64,000 nt of DNA, from contig NZ_FWYB01000003.1 in NCBI RefSeq assembly GCF_900176505.1, positions 372,001 through 436,000 of the forward strand, read 5' to 3'. Under the pieces are notes generated by a model. The model saw nothing but the letters and a program-made list of their open reading frames with translations, was not told the origin of the DNA and searched no databases. Position 1 is the first letter of the stretch; every line of letters starts with the position of its first letter. Source of the stretch: Pedobacter nyackensis. Its GTDB lineage: Bacteria; Bacteroidota; Bacteroidia; Sphingobacteriales; Sphingobacteriaceae. Positions 1 through 9,270 of the stretch are shown here, piece by piece. Made by a program: the position numbers and the translations under genes.

Positions 1-58
1 ATTAAAGTTAACAAAAACTAGCGAGAGAAACAATAGTAAGATATTAACAATAAGAGGT

Positions 59-868
59 TTATAAACGTTGCCAGGATAGGTCGGCCTGGATCTGTAAAAT
101 AGAAGAGAACTGTTGCCTCGGCGGCAGATTCAAATATGGATAAGTAACCTTAGATAAATAAAGCCCCTCAGGGTGCGCAGGAGTGATCAATTCCGGCGTT
201 TTATTATTGATCAGGTAACTTTCAAATTCCTCGACACTCAATACGCCTTTGCCGATTTTTAACAACTGTCCCATAATGATCCTGATCATTTTACTCAGGA
301 AACGATTGGAAGAAATCTGGAAACGAAGGTGGTCGCCATTTTCGTCAACCGATAGACTGGCCGATTTGACATAACACAGCGTATGTTCGTATTTATCCGG
401 ACTGGTGCAAAAGGCCCTGTAGTCTTTATAATTTGGCAATATGGCTGCCGCTTGTTTCATCTTGTCGAAATCCAGCTTGTCGAGCAAATAAAACGAGCTC
501 AGGCCATTTAAAAATGGATTCTTGTAAGTATGGATGAAATAGTCATACGACCGCTGCACTGCATCAAAACGGGCGTGCTGCATCCCTTCCATTGGGATAA
601 TGTCAAAAATGGCAATGTTGGCCGGCAATACCTTGTTCATCCTGAATATCAGGTCGAAATCCCAAGGCTGCTCCACATCCATGTGAAAGAAAAACTGACT
701 CGCATGTACGCGGGCATCTGTACGGCCACAGCCATTAATAAAAATAGGTGTTTTTAATACCTGGGTAAGCGCCTGTTCTAAAACACCCTGGACGTTCATT
801 ACCCCCGGCTGCTTTTGCCAGCCATTGTATTTTAATCCGTTATAACCTATATGAACAAAATATCTCAC
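59..868 (-). CDS. truA: tRNA pseudouridine(38-40) synthase TruA
   Basis: This 269-residue protein isomerises uridines 38-40 in the anticodon arm of many tRNAs, in the cytoplasm. The family signature CGRTDARVHA is present and places the catalytic aspartate at residue 51. The length fits the family (about 250-270). The start codon is GTG at 868-866; the in-frame context MRYFVHIGYNG matches the normal TruA beginning, and the ATG two bases upstream is out of frame and immediately closed by TGA. It lies 16 bases after the hexosaminidase stop on the same strand, so the two may share a transcript. Nothing is odd apart from the GTG start. Confidence 0.96.
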   Translation of the reverse strand: MRYFVHIGYNGLKYNGWQKQPGVMNVQGVLEQALTQVLKTPIFINGCGRTDARVHASQFFFHMDVEQPWDFDLIFRMNKVLPANIAIFDIIPMEGMQHARFDAVQRSYDYFIHTYKNPFLNGLSSFYLLDKLDFDKMKQAAAILPNYKDYRAFCTSPDKYEHTLCYVKSASLSVDENGDHLRFQISSNRFLSKMIRIIMGQLLKIGKGVLSVEEFESYLINNKTPELITPAHPEGLYLSKVTYPYLNLPPRQQFSSILQIQADLSWQRL

Positions 869-884
869 ATTCTTCCTGTTAGTA

Positions 885-2843
885 CTATTTTCTTCCTGCT
901 CTTTTGTTCAATTCCTCAATCGGCATATTCATCATCCTGCCAACTGGCGTCTTTCCTCTGTAGGTAATCACCTTTAACATAGTTGCATCCTTTGGAGGTG
1001 TAAGTTTCTCTGTATATTTCGGGTAAAAACTATCCGGGAAAGAGTTGTCGAAACTGTAATAGATATCCAATCCAGCTACTTCAGTACTCAAATCGATCAA
1101 TAGCTGCTTATCAGCTGATCTGCTTACTTTAAATATAGGATCGTAAACACTTGGTGCATATTTAGTCTCCGCAACATCCAGTCGCTTAAAATGCTGCTCA
1201 ACCCTGTTAAAAAAGTTGGGCCAGTTTTTTTTCTCCTTTGGCGACCAAACGGATTCTGCAATGGCCATTCCCCTTGGCCAGGTCATGTACTCAGCCTGAC
1301 GGATGTTGTATACCTGTTCTGTCCATAAGTTAGCCTGGCCTCCTTTGATGTATTTAGGGTCAACATCCGCCGGAACCGGCTCAAATTCGTAAGCTTTACT
1401 TAAACGAAGCGAAGCATATACCCTTGGTTCCGTTATTGCATCGGCCTGCATATAATCCAGGTAAGCATAAGTGCTAGGGCTCATTACTACCTCATGGCCC
1501 TTTTTAGCGGCCTCAATGCCATATTTCATCCCACGCCAGCTCATTACTGCTGCGCTCGGTGATAAGCCACCATCAAGAATCTCATCCCAGCCTATAAATT
1601 TCTTTCCTTTTGACGCTACAATCTTTTGTACTCGTTTTTCAAAATAACCCTGTACCTGGTGCATATCTTTTAGCCCTTCCTTTTGCATTAATGCTTTGAT
1701 GGCTTCATTTTTCTCCCAGAAATTGAAAGGAGCTTCATCGCCACCCATATGAATGTATTCGAATGGGAAAAGCGCAGCAACCTGAGTAATCACCGTATCC
1801 AGAAAAGAGTAGACTTTTTCATTCGCAGGACAAAGCGTATTGTCTACCAAAGCCGTAGGAGGGGCTCCCCTCGACCAGTCCATAATGCGTTCACCAGAGC
1901 GGACGTGGTAGTTTTCGGCACCTGGAGTACATGACAGTTCAGGGTAAGAACTGATTGTGGCAAGGCTATGCCCCGGTACGTCAATCTCGGGCATAATGTT
2001 CACAAATCTGTCCTTTGCATATTGTACCAGTTCTTTAATGTCTTCCTGTGTGTAAAAACCGCCGTAGTTGCGAGGCTCATCTGCAGTAGGAGGAATGAAA
2101 TTTCCAAATTCGCCTACTTTCTTTACACTCCATGCACCTATCTCTGTTAATTTCGGTAAGCCTTTAATCTCTATTCTCCAGCCTTCATCATCCGTTAGGT
2201 GTAAATGAAGCAGGTTGTATTTATAGCGTACCATGGCGTTGATGTATTGTTTTACTTCTTCTTTTGTGAAGAAATGGCGCGCAACATCGAACATTAATCC
2301 TCTCCAGCCTAAGCGGGGGTAATCGGTTACCTCAACACATGGAGCTTTCCATGTTATACCATCAACAGCCTCCTTGCTTTCAATAGCAGCAGGGAATAAT
2401 TGAAGTAGACTCTGGATACCGTAAAATAATCCTGCAGGTTGATTCGCTTTTATGGTGATGTGATGTGGAGTAACTGTTAACTGGTAACCTTCTGCTCCGA
2501 TGGTATGGTTTGCTTTTTCATTCAGCGAAAGACTAATTGTTGCTGATTTATTATTTACTACGGATACATACCTACCGGTAGGTACCGAAATTCTTTCTTG
2601 TAAAAAAGCCAGGAGTTGCTTGGTCTCGGGCATTGCCGGACATTGTATGGTTACATTTTCCGGTAATATAAAATGGCCTTGGTTTTTAACAATCGCTACA
2701 GGTTCCGGTATAATGGCTATTTCAGTAGGAGTGTTTAACGGGGTTACGGCCTCGATAGCAGTTGTGTTTTTTAAAACAGAGGTCTGACCAAAAGCAGCAC
2801 CACTCAGAAGGGAAAAACACAATACAGAAAGGATATTCTTCAT
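885..2843 (-). CDS. GH20 beta-N-acetylhexosaminidase
   Basis: A secreted 652-residue exo-hexosaminidase predicted to remove terminal N-acetylglucosamine or N-acetylgalactosamine from glycans or chitin oligomers. Residues 1-19 form a Sec signal peptide ending AAFGQ. An N-terminal GH20b-like domain covers about 40-170, and the GH20 TIM barrel about 175-540. The barrel carries HLTDDEGWR near 215 and the catalytic pair Asp369-Glu370 in HMGGDEAP; the Asp stabilises the substrate-assisted oxazolinium intermediate and the Glu is acid/base. The last ~90 residues resemble the chitobiase C-terminal beta domain. It sits between a PBP4-type peptidase and truA; a role in cell-wall sugar salvage or in chitin feeding is possible and the sequence does not decide. 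Confidence 0.93.
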   Translation of the reverse strand: MKNILSVLCFSLLSGAAFGQTSVLKNTTAIEAVTPLNTPTEIAIIPEPVAIVKNQGHFILPENVTIQCPAMPETKQLLAFLQERISVPTGRYVSVVNNKSATISLSLNEKANHTIGAEGYQLTVTPHHITIKANQPAGLFYGIQSLLQLFPAAIESKEAVDGITWKAPCVEVTDYPRLGWRGLMFDVARHFFTKEEVKQYINAMVRYKYNLLHLHLTDDEGWRIEIKGLPKLTEIGAWSVKKVGEFGNFIPPTADEPRNYGGFYTQEDIKELVQYAKDRFVNIMPEIDVPGHSLATISSYPELSCTPGAENYHVRSGERIMDWSRGAPPTALVDNTLCPANEKVYSFLDTVITQVAALFPFEYIHMGGDEAPFNFWEKNEAIKALMQKEGLKDMHQVQGYFEKRVQKIVASKGKKFIGWDEILDGGLSPSAAVMSWRGMKYGIEAAKKGHEVVMSPSTYAYLDYMQADAITEPRVYASLRLSKAYEFEPVPADVDPKYIKGGQANLWTEQVYNIRQAEYMTWPRGMAIAESVWSPKEKKNWPNFFNRVEQHFKRLDVAETKYAPSVYDPIFKVSRSADKQLLIDLSTEVAGLDIYYSFDNSFPDSFYPKYTEKLTPPKDATMLKVITYRGKTPVGRMMNMPIEELNKRAGRK

Positions 2844-2896
2844 TTAACAGATGTTTATCGGATTATAAATTCGGGGAAACGGACGCAATTTACCAA

Positions 2897-4309
2897 TTAC
2901 TTTAAAGCATTCAATACGGTAAATAGTTTGTTGTTAATCCCTGAACCCGAATAGTTGTTGATATTAATAACGATGATGTATTTATTGCCGGCTGTACTGG
3001 TATGGTAGCCTGCAAAAGCGGAGACACTATTTATGGTGCCGCTTTTTATTTTCATGCCATTATATTCGGGAAAACTTTTGTAGTAATCGCCAAACCAGCT
3101 TTCTTTTTGAGCCTGAAATAAAACATTGGCAATAGCCATAGAAGTGACCCTGTTGGAAGGGGATAAGCCACTTCCATCAATGATATTCATAGCATTTTTA
3201 TCAATGCCTTTATCTGCCCAGAAGTTAATAACGGTTTCGGCTCCTTTATTCGTATTAGCTACTTTTCCTGATTTTATGGCGATTGTTTTCAATAGGTTTT
3301 CGCCATATAGATTAATACTCTTTTTTAAAAACCAATAGGAGATCTCAGCCAGCGTTGGGGAAGTTATAGTGCTGATTTTTTGCGTAATAGCTGCAATTGG
3401 TTGATTATTTAAAGCCATGATCCGTGTAGTTGTTGCAGGCTGGGTAGCGATGATGCCTACTTGTTTTAAGGTATCCTGTAAGCGGTATGCACAATCATAC
3501 GCCGGATCGGGGAGCGACCCAGAAATAGCTGATTTATTAATTCCAATTCCCCAGGTTCCTCTTAAATAGCCGGTAGTGCCATAAGGTGCTAAGAAAAGAT
3601 AAGCATTGTCGCCCGTGCCCGATGCACCTGTTTTAAGCTCATTGACAATTTTTAAGTAAGACGTTTCGGGAACTGTTTTTAATATTCTTACCTCATCATC
3701 CGCTTTGGCTCCCGGTTTTAAATGGATATCAAACTGATTCTCACGCCAGGATAAGCCAGATGTGCCCGCACCATAGTAATTTCCCAAATCTTGCCAGATC
3801 CAACCCTCAGGCGTGGTTTGTGTGCCAAAAATTCGGTCATCACCAACAATGGCTCCTTCAATTTTTTTAATGCCGGCCTTTTTTACTGCTGCGGCCCATT
3901 CGCTAAGCACCACATTTTCTTTATTCAGATAACGATCAGAACCTAAGGTTGGATCACCGCCCCCTATAATTACCAGATCTCCTTTCAAAATTCCGTCTGC
4001 CGTAATATTACCGGTATAGGCCAATGTCGTTTGAAATTGAAAATCACTACCCAGCATGCTAAATGCTGTTGCAGCAGTAATGACTTTTAATGTTGATGCT
4101 GTAGCCAAACCAACCTGTTCATTATGTGTAAAAAGTGGTTTGCCTGTATTGGCGTCTAAAACGCAAAGTGAGGTAATGGCATATTTGGTTTGAGGGTCTG
4201 CTTGAAAAGCGCGATAAGCCTTTTCCAGTTTCTGTATTGGCGTTTGTGCAATTGAAAAACTGATGATGAACATCAGGAAGAAAAAAGGCAATAATGATCT
4301 TTTAGGCAT
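2897..4309 (-). CDS. dacB: D-alanyl-D-alanine carboxypeptidase/endopeptidase, PBP4 type (family S13)
   Basis: A penicillin-binding protein of the S13 (DacB/PBP4) family, predicted to trim or cut peptidoglycan cross-links in the periplasm. The three active-site motifs are visible: STLK (nucleophile Ser and general-base Lys) near residue 72, SPSN in the SGLSPSN segment, and KSG in KIKSGTIN near the C-terminus in place of KTG. The large insertion between motifs 1 and 2 is typical of S13. I start it at 4309 (MPKRSLLPFF, 470 residues) because this gives a clean signal peptide ending SIAQ and because an upstream ATG at 4336 falls inside the hairpin that ends the asd transcript. Confidence 0.92.
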   Translation of the reverse strand: MPKRSLLPFFFLMFIISFSIAQTPIQKLEKAYRAFQADPQTKYAITSLCVLDANTGKPLFTHNEQVGLATASTLKVITAATAFSMLGSDFQFQTTLAYTGNITADGILKGDLVIIGGGDPTLGSDRYLNKENVVLSEWAAAVKKAGIKKIEGAIVGDDRIFGTQTTPEGWIWQDLGNYYGAGTSGLSWRENQFDIHLKPGAKADDEVRILKTVPETSYLKIVNELKTGASGTGDNAYLFLAPYGTTGYLRGTWGIGINKSAISGSLPDPAYDCAYRLQDTLKQVGIIATQPATTTRIMALNNQPIAAITQKISTITSPTLAEISYWFLKKSINLYGENLLKTIAIKSGKVANTNKGAETVINFWADKGIDKNAMNIIDGSGLSPSNRVTSMAIANVLFQAQKESWFGDYYKSFPEYNGMKIKSGTINSVSAFAGYHTSTAGNKYIIVININNYSGSGINNKLFTVLNALK

Positions 4310-4325
4310 ATGCTTTAAAATTAAA

Positions 4326-4364
4326 ACGGCCGTCATCCTGAACTGATGTCAGAATGATGGCCGT
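4326..4364 (-). terminator. Terminator hairpin of asd
   Basis: A 16-bp stem (4326-4341 with 4349-4364; one G-T pair and one mismatch) closes a 7-base loop. Read on the minus strand, it is followed by TTTTAATTTT, as in an intrinsic terminator for asd. The stem core contains TCATCCTGA, reminiscent of short palindromes that I believe recur in Bacteroidota genomes; within this window it is single. Confidence 0.75.
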
Positions 4365-4390
4365 AGTGTTATTAGATTGCTTGGAATAAA

Positions 4391-5383
4391 TTATACCAAT
4401 TGTTTTTTTACAAGGTATTCGGCAATCTGAACAGCATTTGTTGCAGCACCTTTACGTAGGTTATCTGCCACGATCCACATGTTCAATGTATTTGGTAATG
4501 ACTCATCACGTCTGATTCTACCAACAAATACCTCATCTTTTTCATGCGCATCTTTAGGCATAGGGTATTTAAGGTTTGCCGGATCATCAACTAAAATGAT
4601 ACCTTCAGTGTTTGCTAAAAGGTTTTTCACTTCAGTTACGTCAAAATCGTTTTCAAACTCAATGTTTACTGATTCAGAGTGACCACCCATTACCGGGATA
4701 CGTACTGTAGTAGCCGTAACCTTAATGTTGTTGTCGCCCATAATCTTCTGAGTTTCCAATATCATTTTCATCTCCTCTTTAGTGTATCCGTTATCCTGGA
4801 AAACATCAATCTGAGGGATTACGTTTAAATCGATAGGGTAAGCATAAGCCATAGGACCATCAGTAATACCTTTACGCTCATTCATCAACTGCTCAACAGC
4901 CTTTACACCTGTTCCGGTTACCGACTGGTAAGTTGAAACTACTACACGTTTGATTTTATACTTATCATGAAGTGGTTTTAAAGCCACTACCATCTGGATA
5001 GTAGAACAGTTCGGATTGGCAATGATTTTATCATCAGCTGATAATTCACTTGCATTTACCTCAGGTACTACCAGCTTTTTCGACGGATCCATGCGCCATG
5101 CAGATGAATTGTCGATCACTGTAGTGCCAACTTCAGCGAAACGAGGAGCTTCGGCCAAAGAAGTGCTACCACCTGCAGAAAACAACGCAATATCAGGTCT
5201 CATCGAAATCGCAGTATCCATGCTTACAACAGCGTACTTCTTACCCTTGAATGTGATTTCCTTACCAACACTCTTCTCAGAGGCTACAGGGATCAATTCA
5301 GTTAACGGGAAGTTACGCTCTTCTAATACTTTTAACATTACGGTGCCTACCAGACCGGTGGCTCCAACTACTGCAATTTTCAT
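4391..5383 (-). CDS. asd: Aspartate-semialdehyde dehydrogenase
   Basis: Catalyses the NADPH-dependent reduction of aspartyl phosphate to aspartate semialdehyde, the branch point to lysine/diaminopimelate, threonine and methionine, in the cytoplasm. The N-terminal nucleotide-binding motif GATGLVG is at residues 7-13. The catalytic Cys126 lies in ANPNCSTIQ, and the C-terminal half carries the conserved GGHSESVNIEF segment with the active-site histidine. At 330 residues the length is normal. It stands alone between two hairpins and is probably transcribed singly. Confidence 0.97.
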   Translation of the reverse strand: MKIAVVGATGLVGTVMLKVLEERNFPLTELIPVASEKSVGKEITFKGKKYAVVSMDTAISMRPDIALFSAGGSTSLAEAPRFAEVGTTVIDNSSAWRMDPSKKLVVPEVNASELSADDKIIANPNCSTIQMVVALKPLHDKYKIKRVVVSTYQSVTGTGVKAVEQLMNERKGITDGPMAYAYPIDLNVIPQIDVFQDNGYTKEEMKMILETQKIMGDNNIKVTATTVRIPVMGGHSESVNIEFENDFDVTEVKNLLANTEGIILVDDPANLKYPMPKDAHEKDEVFVGRIRRDESLPNTLNMWIVADNLRKGAATNAVQIAEYLVKKQLV

Positions 5384-5477
5384 CTTTTAATTTGTTGTTT
5401 TACTTGTATTTAATTATTTATCAATTGTATTTATGGTGAAATAATAAGTTCCCAAATATGGGTATTTTTTCAATCAT

Positions 5478-5511
5478 AAAAAAGGGGAGTGGCTTTTCAC
5501 GACCACTCCCC
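5478..5511 (-). terminator. Terminator at the end of the sugar cluster
   Basis: A perfect 9-bp stem GGGGAGTGG/CCACTCCCC (5484-5492 and 5503-5511) has a 10-base loop and, read on the minus strand, is followed by TTTTTT. It lies 26 bases after the stop of the last TIM-barrel gene and marks the 3' end of the ten-gene cluster. Confidence 0.9.
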
Positions 5512-5536
5512 AATATCTTGTTAAGAATATTTCTTA

Positions 5537-6415
5537 TTAGATCAGTTCACGGTTTACATAATCGAAGCTTTGCTTAATGCTTACAAAAGGATCCTTTGAA
5601 AAGTTCTCCTGCTCAACAATTAAGTGTTCAAGCCCGGCCTGCTTGGCATGTTTATAAATGTTCTTGAAATCAATAGTTCCCGCACCCACTTCAGTATTGA
5701 TACCGTGGTTGGCTTTATCCATATCCTTTACATGCCACATCACAAAACGTCCCGGATATTTATTAAACAGGGCAACAGGATCATTTCCTGAACGCACTAC
5801 CCAATACAGATCCATTTCAAATCTGAGCAGATTTTTGTCGGCCTCATTTAATAAAATTTCATAGCCTGTAGTACCGCCATCAAACTGTTGGAATTCAAAA
5901 GCGTGGTTATGATAAGCTAATGTTAATCCTGATTGTTTAACCAACTCAGCAGCTTCATTTAAGCGCTGTGCAACTTTTTTGTAATCATCAAGTGTTTTTC
6001 TGATTGGCTCACCTAAATAAGCAATGGTGAAATAATGATTATCAATAGCCGCTGCACCTTCAATTAAAGGTTTTAAAAGTTCTTTGTTACCCGTTGTTAC
6101 GAAATCATCAAAACCAAAATGACTGCTTGGTGATGTTAAACCATTTGACTTGAGTAAACTTTTAAAGGATTTCGCGTCCAAACCCCAGAAACCACCGGCT
6201 TTTGAATAGCCATAGGTTTCGACCTCTTTGTAGCCTGCTTTGGCTACTTTTTCTATTACCCCTTTTACATCATGAGGGATCTGTTCCCTTAATGTGTATA
6301 GTTGGATACCTACATTTTTTCCTTTTCCAGCAGCGCTGCAGGCAAAGGATGGTAATAAAATCGTACCTGCCGCTGCAAGGCTCGCTTGTTTGATAAAAGT
6401 TCTTCTTGAGTTCAT
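5537..6415 (-). CDS. Exported sugar isomerase/epimerase-type TIM barrel (Tat signal)
   Basis: A xylose-isomerase-like TIM-barrel protein of the sugar phosphate isomerase/epimerase family (292 residues). The N-terminus has a twin-arginine signal (SRRTFIK followed by a hydrophobic stretch to FACSA), so it is predicted to fold in the cytoplasm and be exported. Likely metal or substrate ligands occur at the usual strand ends: the NHAFEF segment, MDLYW, WHVKD and VEQE. In this neighbourhood the family is expected to act on an oxidised (keto) sugar or glycoside by enolisation, isomerisation or elimination; the exact reaction cannot be read from sequence. The start is at 6415 (MNSRRTF), giving a 10-base gap from the previous gene; an ATG at 6433 would overlap it. 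Confidence 0.85.
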   Translation of the reverse strand: MNSRRTFIKQASLAAAGTILLPSFACSAAGKGKNVGIQLYTLREQIPHDVKGVIEKVAKAGYKEVETYGYSKAGGFWGLDAKSFKSLLKSNGLTSPSSHFGFDDFVTTGNKELLKPLIEGAAAIDNHYFTIAYLGEPIRKTLDDYKKVAQRLNEAAELVKQSGLTLAYHNHAFEFQQFDGGTTGYEILLNEADKNLLRFEMDLYWVVRSGNDPVALFNKYPGRFVMWHVKDMDKANHGINTEVGAGTIDFKNIYKHAKQAGLEHLIVEQENFSKDPFVSIKQSFDYVNRELI

Positions 6416-6425
6416 ATGATTTGTA

Positions 6426-7310
6426 TTAAACATCGCAAATATTTACGGCATCTCGTAATGATTTCAATTTATCTGCATATTTAGGCATAAATTCCTGTGC
6501 TACAAAACCTTTAAATCCGGTAGCAATAATAGCTTTCATAATAGCAGGGTAGTTCAGTTCCTGTGTCTCGTCAATCTCATTCCGTCCCGGTACTCCGGCA
6601 GTATGGTAATGAGAAATGTACTGGTGATAGGTTTTAATATTGCTGATTACATTCCCCTCATCAATTTGCATGTGATAAATGTCGTATAAAAGTTTGAAGT
6701 TTTCAGAACCTAGTCTTTTAGCTAGTTCAGCTCCCCAGGCAGTATGGTCACATTGATAATCTTTATGATCTACTTTGCTATTCAGAAGCTCCATTACCAA
6801 TACTACCCCATGCTTTTTAGCTAATGGAAGCACTTGTTTTAAGCCCTCAACACAGTTTGTTAGCCCTGTTTCATCATCTTTACCACGTCTGTTGCCACTA
6901 AAGCAAATCAGTTGAGTATAACCTGCCTCAGCAACTTTAGGGATCATCTCCGAATAGTTCTTAATCAGTGTAGCATGAAACTTTGGATCATTCCATCCAT
7001 CCACTAAATTAATTTCAGCACCATTACATAAAGAAGAATGCAGTCCGTGTTTTTTTAAAATTGGCCAGTCCTTAGGACCAACAAGATCAATGGCTTTGAT
7101 GCCTATTTTTTTTGCCTCAATACACAGGTCATCTAACTCCATTTTTCCAAAACACCATCTGCATACTGAGTGGTTTATGTTTCCTTTTAACATAGTCGTT
7201 GTAGGTGCTTCGAAAGCAAAAGCAGGTATTGCTGCCGAAACGCCTAAAGCGGCGGTTCCGGCAACGATGTTTTTAAGTGCAGTTCTTCTGCTTAATTCTG
7301 ACTTCATCAT
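6426..7310 (-). CDS. Exported hydroxypyruvate-isomerase-like TIM barrel (Tat signal)
   Basis: A second xylose-isomerase-like TIM barrel, 294 residues, nearer to the hydroxypyruvate isomerase branch. The twin-arginine motif is LSRRTALK, followed by a hydrophobic stretch ending around PAFAFEA, so periplasmic export is predicted. Strand-end acidic and histidine residues are seen in VMELLNSKVDH, YDIYHMQ, HTAGVPGRNE and AQEFMP, matching the Glu-Asp/His-Glu pattern of the fold. The first in-frame codon is TTG directly after the upstream stop; the ATG at 7310 is the likely start. It is packed 3 bases after the permease, so translation is probably coupled. The substrate is unknown; a keto-sugar is inferred from the neighbours. 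Confidence 0.84.
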   Translation of the reverse strand: MMKSELSRRTALKNIVAGTAALGVSAAIPAFAFEAPTTTMLKGNINHSVCRWCFGKMELDDLCIEAKKIGIKAIDLVGPKDWPILKKHGLHSSLCNGAEINLVDGWNDPKFHATLIKNYSEMIPKVAEAGYTQLICFSGNRRGKDDETGLTNCVEGLKQVLPLAKKHGVVLVMELLNSKVDHKDYQCDHTAWGAELAKRLGSENFKLLYDIYHMQIDEGNVISNIKTYHQYISHYHTAGVPGRNEIDETQELNYPAIMKAIIATGFKGFVAQEFMPKYADKLKSLRDAVNICDV

Positions 7311-7313
7311 CAA

Positions 7314-8528
7314 TTATTTAACAGTTTCGCTGGCTGGTTTATTGCTGTCTTTAAAGAAGATTAAAAACAATACCATAACTACAGTCGCAATAGCCGCAGG
7401 GATAACCCATATGCCATGCCAGTCGTGGCCGCCATCAATTACATATTTATCAACCACCATTCCCGAAATGATAGAGCCAAATAGCATACCTACGCCATAA
7501 GTAGCTAAGGTGATAAAACCTTGAGCTGCACTTTTAAAGCGTTCGCCTGCCAGTCTGTCCGTATAAATTTGACCTGTAACAAAGAAGAAATCGTAGCAAA
7601 TACCGTGTAATACAATTCCGCCAATTAACATCCAGTAGTTAGCTTCGGCATTACCAAAGGCAAAGAATAAATAACGTACTACCCAGGCAAACATTCCGAT
7701 GGCCAGCATTTTTTTAACCCCTAAGCGAACGAAAAATAAAGGCATCAATAACATGAATAAGGTTTCAGAAACCTGACCCAAGGACTGCACTCCGGCTGCT
7801 GATTTCATCCCAACTTCATTGAGGAAGGGGTTGGTGAAATTATAATAGAAAGCCAATGGTATGCAAATCGCTACTGATGCAAGGAAAAACATTAAGTACG
7901 ATTTGTTCTTTAACAATCCAATCGCATCTAACCCGATGATATCTCCGAAAGAAGTTTTTTCTCCTTTTTTAACCGGAGGTGTATGTGGCAATATAAAACT
8001 AAAAAGTCCTAATATGATGGAAGCCACTGATGCCATTTTAAAGGTCATCACCAGACTGCCTTCCTGCTCCCAGTTTAACCAGCCTATCGCCAATCCGGCA
8101 ATAATCCAACCAATCGTACCAAATACTCTGATGGAAGGGAATTCTTTGCCCGGATCTTTCATTTGTTTGAACGAAATGGAATTAACCAGGGCGAGGGTAG
8201 GCATGTAGGCGATCATATACCCTAGTATAAATGGAAAGAAACTCTCAAAGTTTAACGATGTTGAGGCAAACCATAATAATATACCGCCGGCAAGGTGTAA
8301 AAAGCCCAGAATTTTCTGTGCTGCAAAAAAGCGATCGGCAATTAAACCGATAATAAACGGAGCTATAATGGCTCCCAATGATTGTGTACTGTAAGCTGAT
8401 CCGATTTGTACGCCGTCTGATAATAGATTTTTACCCAGGTAAGTTCCCATGGTAACAAACCATGAGCCCCAGATAAAAAATTCCAGGAACATCATCGTTG
8501 ATAATTTGATGCGGTTGTTTAAATTCAT
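7314..8528 (-). CDS. MFS permease of the nucleoside:H+ symporter (NupG-like) group
   Basis: A 404-residue inner-membrane transporter with about 12 hydrophobic segments. The N-terminus, with FFIWGSWFVTMG followed by the GLIADRFF cytoplasmic loop, is typical of the Nuc_H_symport branch of the major facilitator superfamily. In Bacteroidota, members of this branch often sit with sugar isomerase and Gfo/Idh/MocA genes, not with nucleoside genes, and here the gene lies between a DUF1080 gene and two TIM barrels. I infer that it moves a sugar or keto-sugar made in the periplasm into the cell. The last residues are EXXK-like and charged, as in cytoplasmic tails. Confidence 0.87.
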   Translation of the reverse strand: MNLNNRIKLSTMMFLEFFIWGSWFVTMGTYLGKNLLSDGVQIGSAYSTQSLGAIIAPFIIGLIADRFFAAQKILGFLHLAGGILLWFASTSLNFESFFPFILGYMIAYMPTLALVNSISFKQMKDPGKEFPSIRVFGTIGWIIAGLAIGWLNWEQEGSLVMTFKMASVASIILGLFSFILPHTPPVKKGEKTSFGDIIGLDAIGLLKNKSYLMFFLASVAICIPLAFYYNFTNPFLNEVGMKSAAGVQSLGQVSETLFMLLMPLFFVRLGVKKMLAIGMFAWVVRYLFFAFGNAEANYWMLIGGIVLHGICYDFFFVTGQIYTDRLAGERFKSAAQGFITLATYGVGMLFGSIISGMVVDKYVIDGGHDWHGIWVIPAAIATVVMVLFLIFFKDSNKPASETVK

Positions 8529-8562
8529 ATTTGGTTGATTGTTTCTTTATATCTGTTGGTTA

Positions 8563-9255
8563 TTATAGCTTCTTAATCATGATGTTACGGTACCAAACTT
8601 CATTTCCATGATCCTGAAGTGCTATTTTTCCCGATTTAAAGGTACCCCAATCGGCCCAGTTTGCAAATTTACTTCCTGCAACAAGGCTTTTCCACTCTTC
8701 ATTCCATAGAGTAGTAGATACCACTTTTACACCGTTCAGGTAATGCTCCAGTTTGCCATCTTTGCAGATAATCTCTGCAGTGTTCCATTCGCCTACAGGT
8801 TTTACAGGCTCAGAACTGCTTTTAATGATGTCATACAGATCTGCAGCACGGTGTTTAGTGATTTTTCCATCATTGTGACCTTCGTTATCTAATACCTGCA
8901 TCTCCAAACCGGTACTATAGGTTTGACTGTACTTAGCCGGTTCTTCTTTTACGTAATAAATGATTCCACTGTTACCTTTAGGCGCGATTTTCCAGTCAAT
9001 TTTTAAATGGAAATTGCTGTACTCATTGTCGGTTACCAAATCACCGCCTCCATTTTTATCACCTTTAGGGTTAAAGTGGAGGGCTCCATCTTGTACTATC
9101 CATTTCGATCCTGCAGTAGTTTTACCGTAAGTATGCCAGCCTTTGGTGGTTTTACCATCAAATATTTTAGTAAAGCCTTTCTTGCTCGATTGCGCATTTG
9201 CAACACCGCCGGTCATCACTGCGGCTAATATGATTACTGAAATATATTGCTTCAT
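8563..9255 (-). CDS. DUF1080 / 3-keto-disaccharide hydrolase family protein
   Basis: A 230-residue secreted protein made of one concanavalin-like beta-sandwich domain (Pfam PF06439, named 3-keto-disaccharide hydrolase). Residues 1-21 are a Sec signal ending VANAQ. Family landmarks are FDGKTTKGWH near residue 32, GNSGIIYYV near 95, GLEMQVLDNEGHND near 116 and the closing WYRNIMIKKL. Members of this family cleave glycosides whose sugar has been oxidised at C3, by hydrolysis or elimination. The flanking oxidoreductases that could make the 3-keto group support that role. No alternative is suggested by sequence. Confidence 0.9.
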   Translation of the reverse strand: MKQYISVIILAAVMTGGVANAQSSKKGFTKIFDGKTTKGWHTYGKTTAGSKWIVQDGALHFNPKGDKNGGGDLVTDNEYSNFHLKIDWKIAPKGNSGIIYYVKEEPAKYSQTYSTGLEMQVLDNEGHNDGKITKHRAADLYDIIKSSSEPVKPVGEWNTAEIICKDGKLEHYLNGVKVVSTTLWNEEWKSLVAGSKFANWADWGTFKSGKIALQDHGNEVWYRNIMIKKL

Positions 9256-9270
9256 GTTTTTTATGATTAA

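Noticed and set aside
4309..4336. Upstream ATG of the PBP4-type gene
   Set aside because: It falls in the stem of the asd terminator and puts nine residues before a normal signal peptide.
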